Of a DNA stretch of 64,000 nt, positions 1 through 11,700 are shown in pieces. The stretch is from assembly GCF_001949145.1 (NCBI RefSeq), contig NW_019091416.1, positions 3,298,739-3,362,738 on the forward strand. Reading direction: 5' to 3'. The notes under the pieces are model-generated. The model was given only the letters and a program-made list of their open reading frames with translations. It was not told the DNA's origin and made no database searches. Both the position numbers and the translations under genes were made by a program. Origin of the DNA: Acanthaster planci. Taxonomy: Eukaryota; Echinodermata; Asteroidea; Valvatida; Acanthasteridae. Each line of letters starts with the position of its first letter. Positions within the stretch are counted from its first letter, which is position 1.

Positions 1-714
1 ACACCCACGTTAGGATTCAGATACCATTCACGATAAGCATGTGCTGTCTGCACGCACGTGCCGACGACTGTTTCCTAAATCAGCGCAACATTCAGCAGCT
101 TTGACTACAACGAGTTGTACACCTCCAAATGCACCATGGAGTCTCAGTTGACCTCATTATCAATTTTTTTTTCATTACTCCAAATGGTATTTTACTGCCC
201 TCATGGTTTTCATGCTAGTTAAGTAATGAATACTTTCATATTATTAAGCAAAACTGTGGTACCATCTGAGAAAGAAGACTTCAATGTTACATTGGTTGGG
301 GCACAAGAACTCTCTTTGTTTTTAAGATTTTGGTGGCGTAAATTTTTTCTTTGGTGATTAAGTGTTGTTCAGGTACACAGCAATAAGCAGGCAATCAACC
401 CATTCTCAGAAATGTTTTCAGTGAGTAATTTTGGGGCCACAATTTGTTCTGAAAAACCTATGCACTGAACCATGTCTTCCCTAGATGACATCACAGCAAC
501 AGCGCCCTCAGTTGTTCAGGAAAGCACGGATAATTTGAAGTGTTTAAAACAGTGCACTTTTCAACATATTTAATCGAACAGAGAAAGTTTCCATACACTG
601 AAGAATAGTATGAAAAAGTATACAATTCATTGCAGGTACACTTAAGAAAAGGAAATCACCAGTGTGGTATCGATGCCAGGATTAACCCTGACTCTCTGTC
701 TTTTGCTCCAACAG
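1..714. other. TOM1 intron 1 (3' part), mostly dispersed repeat
   Basis: No coding exon is visible here. The stretch ends in a good splice acceptor (pyrimidine tract then CAG at 712-714) for the first visible TOM1 exon. That exon opens at codon position 2 of a Glu, so the initiator exon, expected to encode about 17 residues, lies left of the window. About 120-652 is filled by a copy of the dispersed repeat also seen near 26.2, 54.3 and 61.8 kb. Confidence 0.6.
120..652 (+). mobile_element. Dispersed 0.5-kb repeat, copy A
   Basis: Shares ordered blocks with copies at 54267-54800, 26203-26570 and 61826-61980. These include CTCCAAATGCACC, CAGTTGACCTCA, TTTTCATGCTAG, GCAATAAGCAGGCAATC, TGCACTGAACCATGTCTTCC and GATGACATCACAGCAACAGCGCCC. 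No coding potential is seen. It is an unclassified non-autonomous element. Confidence 0.75.
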
Positions 715-2731
715 AGAAGGCCACCTCGGAGGGTCTAGCCTCCGAGGATTGGGGCCTGAACATGGAGATATGTGATATCATCAATGAAACAGAGGAAGGG
801 TAAGTTACCCTTTCACTGCACAGAGGTGCCAGGCAGGACTTGCCTTTTAGATGCGGTTGAGCTCAGTCGAAAGGGGAGCAAGGATGTTATCTTTTAAAAA
901 CTGAAAATTTCATTTAAATTCGATGACGTGTTGCAGGGATAATCTCAATTATGTAACACAGCACATTTTTTGTTCTGTCCCGTGGAAGTTTATACAGCTT
1001 ATCTTGCAAGGACATGCTGTCACTGAATACAAATCCTAGTTTTTCGCAACAGGTTTAGTTCTTGCAAATTTCTTTCTAGCTCTAAACTTGATGAAACGGA
1101 TGCTTGTGTAAGAAGGCAGTGGTTGCTGTGCAGTTCAATGAGTGCAAAATGTGTCGGCTGAACCTGTGCAAAGCACCCTTATTCAGTTTGAAACTGAACC
1201 ATTTACGTATCCTGTTTGTTGGAAAATAAGAAAAAAGCTTTAATTTAATATAACAGAGACTTGTTTAGTTCAATATCCTCATTTTTTCAAACCCTTTCAG
1301 ACCCAGAAGGTACAGGGTAAAAGCAGAGCTTGAGCGTAGCACATTGATAGCTGTGATAAAATGGCATTGAACAAAACAAAAAAACGCTTGTCTTACGTTA
1401 ATGATATTATCTCCTCAAATATCACCAGATGTTAACAAAGTCTTCAGTTTTGAAAAAACAACACCCTAAGCTTTAACTTGATACCTAAAGGAACAATTTC
1501 TGACGGTTCTTTGGGGAGAAAATAAATGTTAGGTTTGGGGTGCATTTCACAGATTCCCTGATTTCACAGTCTTTTAGCTGGATGTTGAAAGATGTTATAG
1601 ACCTAAGTTTGTCCAACTCCTGCTTCATTCAGCACCAGCTGAGCTGGATATTGGACAAAGAACTCTTTATTCTTGGAAATGTTTCTTCTTTGGACTTGAT
1701 CTTTCAACTTCATGTACGGCACAGCAGGAGTGACTTCAACATAGTCCCACAAATCTTTCTCTCTTGTGCTCCTTCTTGCGTTCAGAAGGGCTAGATTGAG
1801 TTGAAAATGGAGTGAAAGCTGTACTGTGGATGAGAAGAAGTTGTGTCAAATGTTATCACTTTTAAAAACCAAAATGGGTCTGTACTTCATGTCAAAGTCT
1901 AACTTGCATTTATTAACATTTTATTGTATTGCAGGCCTAAAGATGCTATCAAAGCCATCAAGAAAAGGCTGCTAGGAAACAAGAATTGGAAAGAAGTCAT
2001 GTTTGCACTCACAGTGAGTAACTGTACAGTTTAATACTTGAGAATCGATGTTATATGCTTAATAATTTGTCTAATGCTTCCAAAAAAGAAATTGACACAA
2101 TAAAAGTTTTAAAAATCTTTCAAGAGAATCTGGCTCCGTCAAAGTGCTGTGAAGATCACCCTGAAGGAAAGCGTCATGTCACAGGCACAAGTCTTTCCAA
2201 ATCAGATGCTTCTTTTCCCATTCATGAACTTGAAAAGTATGGTGTCTGAGTCAGTTATCCTTCTTTGTGTCAGAGAGGACCCCAAGTCACCCTGTGGTGG
2301 TGACCTGATGTACACGTTAAGAAGCATCACTGTGCACAAAACACACAAGAGTGATAAATTTAACGTAAAAACTGATCTCAATTTCTGACTTGTCTCATCT
2401 CACCGTTGCCTCCAATGTCTGACTCTTTTTGCCCGCTCTCCCCCCCCAGGTCTTAGAGACGTGCGTCAAAAACTGCGGCCACCGTTTCCACGCACTGGTC
2501 TGCAAGCAGGACTTCGTCAAGGAGCTGGTCAAGATCATCCAGCCCAGCATGAACCCGCCCACCGTCATCCAGGAGAAGATCCTCAGCCTCATCCAGTCTT
2601 GGGCCGATGCCTTCCGCACCAAGCCGGACCTCCAAGGGGTGGTCAAGGTCTACGATGAGCTGAAGCAGAAGGGTATCGAGTTCCCGGCCACCAACCTGGA
2701 TGAACTGTCGCCAATTGTTACTCCCCAGAGG
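715..2731 (+). CDS. TOM1: TOM1 VHS-domain exons (3 exons)
   Basis: Exons 715-799, 1935-2013 and 2450-2731 encode most of the VHS domain, an eight-helix superhelix found in TOM1, HRS, STAM and GGA proteins. Conserved blocks seen are [47 protein letters not shown] and the closing [12 protein letters not shown]. The third exon is strongly GC-rich compared with its flanking introns. Introns are phase 2 after 799, then phase 0. Confidence 0.93.
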
Positions 2732-5700
2732 GTAAGTCTCGTTTGGAAACCCCAATCTGTCAGTCCTTATTTAATGCTAAGTTTGATCAGCCACCCTATG
2801 GGCCCCAAGTTTGGAACAAGAGAAGGTGCAGTTTTCCCAGCAATGGAGGTTCCTTTAGTAATTACTGCTCATCACTGGTTCATGAACAACTATGGAATGC
2901 GAGTGTCGCAGTTGCATCACTACCAGTGAAATAAACACTCCCAACTAGCATGACTCTTTTTAACCAATGAGGGGGTGCTTCTTCTCAGTGCAAAAAGCTA
3001 ACTGTCAGTCAGTGTTGCCTGGTACCCATAACACATTTAGTGTGTAGGTTACCAGGGAAAATTGACCAAGGGTTGATAACTGGTCATCGATTAAACGTGG
3101 CCAATATGCGCTAAGCTGAACATCAGTGATGTGGCCAAAAAGAACGCAAACACCAGTGGCTGCAGTTATTATAAGAGGATCGTGTGTTTACTCCTGGATG
3201 CTGCTAGCTGATTCAGAAGGGCCTTTCCAAGGTCTTGCTGGAGGAGGTCAGGATTCAGCACTTTGGATGATGGCAGTGCAGTTACAGTGTCTATTTAACC
3301 CAGTAGCCAAGCTTTGCTTGTCGGTAGAGTTTCAGCCTATTCCCACACAGCTTTCTCTATTATTATGAATTATTTCCGGCACCCTAGGCACTGTAGCTCG
3401 CAAGCCTGGAGAAACCTGTCGAGAGGAGACAATGAGAAGTAGTCACAGTTTTAGAGGTGGGAGGAAAAGCCCAGAGGAATATTCTGGGTAAAACCCACGG
3501 AATCAGGTAGGGACTGAAAACTCAATCCACATGTGAACCGAGCTGGGAATCGAACCCAGACCGCAGAGGTGGAAGGCAAGGAAACAACCACCACGCCAAC
3601 CTGACTCCTTAAAATTAACCAGTTTGATAAATTTTAAAAAGGCAAGTCATTCAAGAACAATGCATGCAGCCAAGTCGGGGTATGGCTGCTGTGAGAGGGC
3701 AGACCTCGCTCACGTCTATTGCTGTTTTGGACATGCACTGATGGAACAATGCACTGGCTCATTATGGCCATCAATAATTCACCCTTGAATCTGTCCATGC
3801 AATATGTAAAATTTGAGAGAAAATGGTAACCTGACCAACATTTTACCTCACTCTATTAGCCATGTTCACACTGTAGGAAATCAGAGACTCCTAAAGGCTT
3901 TGGCTAATAAAAATTATGGTTGTTCTCAAAATGCACAGGGATGGGAAATAGTGGCTTAAGTTCCTTGAATCGGAAACGATAATTAATTTCAATGTGTGCA
4001 TGCCACAAAATCTCCCATTTTCTCTAAGCTTGTATTTTTTGTGTGTCCCCCAGGCAACCCCAGAGGTAGATCCAGCCAGCAGGCGCGCTGCTCCAACCAG
4101 ACAGGTATCCGACTATTAGAACTGGGATTTTTTTAGAATGATCTCGAAGGTAGTCTGTTTCCTTGATTGGGCAGATGCAAATGTCTTGGCAAACTTGAAA
4201 TGTCACAGGAAAACCTGTCTTCTGATATCCAAAGCAGTTTGTCAGACATATAAAGATGTGTTTGTGATCATTGTTTCTCAGAGTAATCAAATCTGCCTAG
4301 ATTGGTATCACATCCCCCCCTCCCCTCCCACGGGTGAGATGTTATTTTCAGTTTTTATGCTGCTCCTTGTCGGACGTCACATGATTGAAGATAGCACTCT
4401 TCGTTTTTCTTGTTCTTCTTTCCAGTGGGTTCAGTCAACCACAAAAGGAATCAGGCTACACTCGCCAGTTTCGTTTGTCAATTTTTTCCTGTGGCGCGTT
4501 GCCATTTCTGAGGTTTGCAGCATTACCAATGTCACGATGCCAGGTCAAGTGACACAGGTTCCTGTCTAGTAGGGTCAGACATTGGGTCATTTCATGAAGC
4601 TGGAACATGCTCTGGGCTTCTTAATGTATATAGTTTCACATGAGAAATTCAAATGTCGGCTAATGATGTTGACCCCAATGGTAACTGTTGTTAGGTAACA
4701 TAGGTCAAAGGGTCATTTCTTTGCTCGACCTCATCTTTATGTCTCTTTTCCGGTCTCAGAACTCCCAACCCCAGATGCAGCCCCAGATGACAACTCCCTA
4801 CCCACCCCAGCAGGGTGCCTACTCACCCCAGCAGGGCGCCTACCCACCCCAGCCGGGCACCTACTCACCCCAGCCGGGCACCTACTCACCCCAGCAAGGT
4901 GCCTACCCACCCCAGCAGGGCACCTACCCACAGCAGCAGAGCCCCTACCCGCCCCAGCAGTCCCCGCTCAACACGGGGCCCATCCCCGTGCAGCCCTCCT
5001 CCCCGGCCCAGGCCCCAGTGCCAGCGCCGGCACCAGCTGGCCTAACCCCCGAGCAGCTGGCCAAGCTGAGGCGTGACCTGGAGATGGTGCTGGGCAACGT
5101 CAGGGTCATGTCGGAGATGCTAACGGAGATGGTGCCCGGCCAGGAGGATCCCAGTGATCTGCAACTCCTGCAGGTAAGGCCAAGATTCCTTATGATCGTA
5201 ACAATGGCAGAGAGCACCATAGACGTCAAGATGCAGACAGCAGCAGAAGAGACAATATGTGGCTCTATCATATCTGCCAGCCGTTCTGATTTAATTGGAC
5301 CTGTTTCGATTTCTCAATTTTCAGACTACCAAAACACCAGAACTTCCAGATTTCCATCAGGGGTGTGAGAATTCAGCTTTTTTTCTTTTTTTGTTTAGAT
5401 GTGGAAAGAGCATTGTTGTTTATTGAAATAACTTGGGTTGATATCAGAAAACACTCACCAATTTCAATGAAACACTTTGGCATAATTTTTTACGTTGCCG
5501 TTTAGCTTTGTTTTCTTTTTCACTTTGCTCCATTTTTATGACACACTTTTGAAAGTTTCCTTCTTTTTTCAGTTTCACACCGTTTCTAAACAGGAAACTT
5601 CTGATTGCAACCATTGTGTTTTTTTTTCCCCCAGGATCTGAATAAAACATGCCGTGCAATGCAGCAGCGTGTGGTTGAGCTGATAAGCTCCATCAACAAC

Positions 5701-8700
5701 GAGGAAGTGACTGGTATGTAAACAATTCTCAGGACTGAAAGCAGAGATACAGGTACCCACATGAATGTGTGCATGTACATCAGAGGTGCACTGCGAGCGG
5801 TCATAGGAACAGCGATGTTTGCCATTATGGTTCAAAGGTCACTATTTGGTATTGGATTGCAAGTCTGGGAGTGACTGTTTATTATTGGAATGCATGAAAA
5901 AGCATGAACAACAAGGAATGCTGCAGATTTGCTGGTACAAGTACACCTATCCTAACTTCCGTAACATTTATGCCAGTCATTTTTTTAAAAACTGTAGAAT
6001 CTACTAGTGTGGTGAACCACCGTGGAAAATCTTTTTACCTTGAACTCCTTATGAGCTTGGCACCAAAGAAAAAACCAATACGAAATAAAAAACAGATGAG
6101 AGTTGTCAAGTATGCGTCACGTGGCTTTTGTGGTGACAATTTCTGCACCCGCCAGCATCATGAAAATTGCTCCCCTTAACTTTAAAAAAAAATGTGTGGG
6201 GATCTATTTTGCAGGTGAACTACTGAGGGTCAATGATGACTTGAATAACGTGTTCGTCCGCTACGATCGCTTTGAGCGCTACCGGCAGAGCCAGACTTCC
6301 CAACAGCCAGCACAGCAGATGGGGGTCCCATCAGTGCCCCAAGCACAGCCAGTGGCTCAACCAGTAAGAGACACCCGATTCATTTGACCATAATTCCCTG
6401 CCATACCCTCTTTAGGCAAATGTGTCGCTACGAAATGTTCACAGTAAACTTTGCAGTTGGAATGGGTTCATCATCCGCAGATTTACAGTGAATACACTTA
6501 CCGTGATGTGACAAATTCACATCAGTGTTTACTTTTGTACGGATAATGAACTTGTCGTTGGTTGGTGTATGGCATCTAACACACCTGCGGCCAGTTTCAC
6601 AAAACTCGGCGAGTCGGCGTAACATCGCACCATGTGTAAACCTTAGGCTCCAAATTTATGGCTTGTTTCACACAAGGTTTCTCAGCTGCAGGCACATTGT
6701 ATTTTATTGATTTATGTTCTCGGACAAGGACAAAGCTATGAAGTGAACTGTTTTATTTCAGTATTACACCAGTCATTAGATAGACGTAAATAAGCTCCGC
6801 CTGCCATTTGGAAGGTTTCACATTTTCTTCATCAAACCAGGCACAAAATCTCAAAGCGCTGTCACAGCCAAAGAAGTTTTTCATTACCTTTAAGAATCAA
6901 AGTTTTAGATTTCTCGTGTAAAGCTCATTAAGTTGAGCTGTGATGCACGTTGACCGAGCATGATTAGCTTGTAAAATGGTTCAGTTCCCATGGATTTGGC
7001 GTAACTTACATCCCATTATAAGGATCGCAACATTGTGCCATGATTTGTTGCACTAGTTGTAGACTTGCACAGTGCGTAACTTTGGTGGAATTTTGCCATA
7101 ATAATTTGTGGAATTTTGTTATAATTTGTCGAACAAGTCATACAGGCAGCTGTGGCTTCAGTGAAGTTACGCTATGGTGTGAAGTCTCATGGCATCAGTT
7201 GCTGGTGTGCAGCACTGCACTCTGTTACAGTAATACAAACAACATGCATAGCAGGGGCTCCCTCTTTCAAAATGTTTCCCGTCCCATCCGTTTGGGATTG
7301 TATTTAATGGACGGACCAGGCACCAGCCTACTTCTCTGTCATTAAGAAATACATGTAGCCTCACTCTCTCTGGTATGGCTGCACGGACTCCCAAATGTTT
7401 TACAAATGAACAGCATGAGCGGACCAGTGAAATTGTCCAATTATGAGGCAGAATAGGGCCCTTGTTGGACCATACGCAGAGGCAATAGTTTTACACTTGG
7501 AAAAGCTAGTTGCTTTTCTTGAGAAAGAAGTCTTACCCTCAGAATGTTTTCTTTCATAAGTCTGTTCCGAGCTCTAGCCCACCGTGCCCCACCATTTATC
7601 CAGGTATGAATCGGTCTTTGCCACTCTCGGGCCAAGATTTTGGCCTTAACGGTGGGTTTTGCATATTTGAAGGTTCACCCAGATAAGGTTTGCATGGACT
7701 GTGTATGCAAGTACCCCCTCATTGGTGACGGAGGGAGAGGCTTGGCTGACATTTCCTTTCCAATTCGGCCATACATCATGCCACCCATCTCAAGAACTTG
7801 CGGCTTTGTGCATTTCCAGTTCAATAAAAATCGCACATGCTGTATGTGCGCACAAACCAGCCGGCCATTCAGAGCGTCCACCCAAAAATATGCCGCTCGG
7901 GAAGAAAGCGCCGTCCATGGTGATGCGCGGTGTCCATACCCAGTTTGGCCTCTATTACTTCTTCCCTCTTGCCCTTCTTGTCCACAGAATAGCGTCAGCA
8001 GTGCTCCTCCTCCCTACCCTGCGAGCTCCTCCCCCGCCCCTCCACCAGCAGCCCAGAACACTGCTACCCTAATAGACTTGGGGACCGACGAGCCCACTTC
8101 CGCCCCCAATGCCTTTGCTTCGCCCGCTCCTGTCGCCGCAGCAGGGGACATGAGCCAACAGATGGCAGGTCTTGGTGAGGGGCTTTCTTCATCTCTGTTC
8201 CCCCCTTGTTTAACTCTGGGTGTTTCCATCACTTTGGGGACTGGTTTCACTGAGAAGTTCCTCACAGAAATGTATTGGGCACCAGGATACATGTACATCT
8301 GTAACATGGTTTGAAGAGAGATAGTTGAGTATAGCTCTTGGAGGTATATCAAACTATTTATCAAGTATCAATACTGAGGATAGCTAAAATCAACTATCCC
8401 CCTCACATAACTGTGTTACATTTGTTTTACCATAACTCAGACATATTTAGTTGCCAATAAAAGTTCAGGAGCAAGGGCAAGGCAACACGTAGGTGTACCG
8501 GCGTCTGCTCACATGAAGTGCATAGCAAACTGTTCCCCGTGCTACAGTTTCATGAACTGTTCCCGGGGAACAGTTTAATATTAGCATGCATTTGACTTGT
8601 GGACAGATCCTCACAGTGGAAAGTGATGATGATCAGACCAATAAGAGTTCAGCTCTGGATCATGAATATGCATAAGGTGTGGTAATCTCCATTTGAAAAA

Positions 8701-11700
8701 AACACCAAAAAGCCACAGGCTCTATTTATCATAACAATCCAGTAATTCTCAGTTCTTAAAAATGGTAGCAGAAGTCATATGCCCGCCTAGGAACAGCACA
8801 GTAATGAAACTGGTCTCCGTTTTTACATGTCTGAATTCTTAAGCACCTTCTTGTCTCGTCATATTCTCTGACACGGGAAAGAAAACTGAACCTCTGGAGT
8901 TTTTGGTTTGTAATTGTTTTTGTAAAGCCTGTTTCCTTTTTATGTTTTGGTTTTGGGGAAGGGCTTGAAGGGTACTTCTTTGATTCAGTTTGGTCTGGTG
9001 GAATATGCTGCAGTATCCTGATGGCAAGATGTAATAGTTTTATATTGAACCTGACAACCTTGAAATACAAGTCCAGTCCCCCACCCCTGCTCCAGACAAG
9101 GTTGGAGCATGCTTGCTGAACTGTTCGATTACCCTGTGTTCATAGTTTACCGAGTCTAGAAATCTATCCTGACAAGTCTGGACATGTTATCAGTGTGCAT
9201 CGAAAAGGCCCTTTGGAATTGCAGAAAAGCACAGTGTGAGCAATTGAAGAGAAATAAATTGCCTGTGACTGGTTTTCCGGGTTAGAGCCGGCACCTTGCT
9301 CAAACTATTTTCAAGGGCCTTCTTGAATGTGAGGTGATCGCATGTAAAGATCTTTCAATCAATGGAGTATATTTTCCATATGGCTTCAGCGCACAAGTCA
9401 CACTGCTCAATGTGTTGTTGATTCCAGTTCATCAGTTACATGAAAGTGTCACATGGAAGGAAAAAAATGGATGCTCCACAAGGAGGTGAAATAGTTAGAG
9501 AAATGATTATGGACTGACGAGAAGGGATAATTACAACTTTGAACCATGACCATTTTGTCAGTGGGTCCATTATAAAATATGATTGGTTATTCTACTATAA
9601 GTACTGTTAGGGAGACTGTCTATGTTGATTATTTCACCTAAGGGGAATATTTAGCATCAGAGAGTCATTTCAGTGTTTTCCTGAGGTTGCATGTTCCAGA
9701 TAGGGGCAACGTTTTTTGAAAGTTACAAATGTGATGTGATCTGCAAAAACTCTTCACCTGGTGAGCTTTGTCATTTGGTCACTTCAAATTAATAAAGACA
9801 AACTGTTGTTTTCAGATAGATTACATTTCTGATTCTCAGTTGTCTGCAACGTGATCTAGGGTGTCTAGAATCCCAAATTAAACTTTTGAAAATAGGTCAG
9901 TGCCCAGATCAATTTGAAGTTTATGTCAACCAAAATGACAAAGCTCACCTTGTGAAAGTTTTTCACTGATCACATCACAAATAGATCGGTAGATAGAGAT
10001 AGATCGGTAGGTTTGACATTTTCATTTGTCGGGGTAGGATCGGGGGAAAAGTAAGGTAGGGGGTCATCAAAGCTGGAATAATCATGTACCCAACACAATA
10101 GGAATGTCTCCCTTAGGTACCATTGACAGTAATAAGTAATGATCCTATCATCAATGTTACCGTTTTCCCAACACTGATTTTTCAGACATTTCCGGTGGTG
10201 CAGCCCCAGCAGTGTCGACAGACGAGTTTGACATGTTTGCCCAGAGTAGGCAGACCAGCTACACGGACAGTCGAAAAAGGTACACGTATCAGCATGACGA
10301 GCCAATAACAAGGAAGAGACAATGAAAAGGGGAAATATTGCTGTCCGTTGATGACAGAGGACCTTGCCATCATTCGCCCCCGTCCTAGGACTTGTAGTCA
10401 TGGGACTGTCAATTGATTTTTGACAAGCGTATGGGACATTTGTGTAGGCATTAGCGTGGGCCAGGAATGTACGTGTACACGTGCCGTCGTGCTGCGCTCA
10501 CAATGTGTATGAGTGTCGCTCACGTGGTCTACTGGTGTCCGTGCACCCTGTGCTGAGCATCATGGCATCCGACAAGGTCCATTCCGTGCACACAAGCCTC
10601 CGTCAAGGGGTGATTGTTGGTACTCCTTGGCGTTGTGTGCCCAACACCTATGCCAAGATGTTGCGAATTTGAGAAAATCACCTGTGTGTACCCTGTGCGA
10701 CCACGACCAAGTACACACTTGTCGTATATCTGCCCCAGGGAAATTTTCACCTGATACAACAGTGCAGTCATATCTGCCTCAGTTGAAGCCATAATGTTTT
10801 CCTTTCATATTCTTTGATGGACTAGGCAGACACTTTTCTTGGTGTCCATATTAAACACAATACTGCATGACTCATTCTACAAATTTGGGGTCCAAGTTTT
10901 TCCCGTCCCTGCCACATCTGATGTATGATTTTGTGAGTTTAATTTCCAAGAGTGATTCGGTATTACAAATTACCTGCCGAACAAGTAGAAATAACTTAAA
11001 GTCAACTTCAGTGATATATATCTGTTGTTAAATTACACAGGTCAGGTGTGACAGGAACGGAAAATGTCACACACATTGATAGAATGACCTACTTAGGACA
11101 GAATGAAATCCTTGATACCCTTTTATCGTCAGTGCAAAGACCTGAAGCCCATGAGTAGAGCCAGTATAGAGATTTTTCACATGATGTAACGTGATGGACA
11201 ACGGCATTTCGGGAAGCATACCATGTGCGTTTTTGAATCTGCCTTTCCATTGGCAATTTATGTACACCAGATTGTTGAGAGACGTCGATGGTGCAAGCGT
11301 TTCCACGCATCTATGTAAATTGAACGCTGACCATCAAAAATCACATGACAGAACATCCTCTTTGGCACTTTGAATCAGTTGTAATAAAGTGTGTTGGATA
11401 TTTACCGACTAGAAAGAGTTCGTAGCAAAAGCCACTTCTGAATACCTCCAACGCTTACTTTCCCAACAGTGGCAGCACATACCAAGACATCATGAACTTG
11501 GACCAGTCGGGCGTGACGATGGGTAATCTTGTCAATGCCCGGGCCAATCCATTCTCAGCTGCACCTGTGGCTGAACCTGCACAGGTTTGAAGAGTTTTTA
11601 TCCATTTTTCCCCTTTGTTTTCAGAGTGAGATGACTGTAGCCTCCAAAGCCTATAATATTTAAACACGTTACACTATTCATGAGTTCTGTTTGACCAGTA

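Noticed and set aside
4737-5271. Long antisense open frames opposite the TOM1 repeat exon (collagen-like Gly-Val-Arg/Ser repeat)
   Set aside because: These are mirror products of the 21-bp coding repeat and GC-rich codons, with no independent support.
7640-8314. 224-codon frame treated as a separate gene
   Set aside because: Only 7988-8174 is coding, as a TOM1 exon. The flanks are intron read-through and the splice sites are clear.
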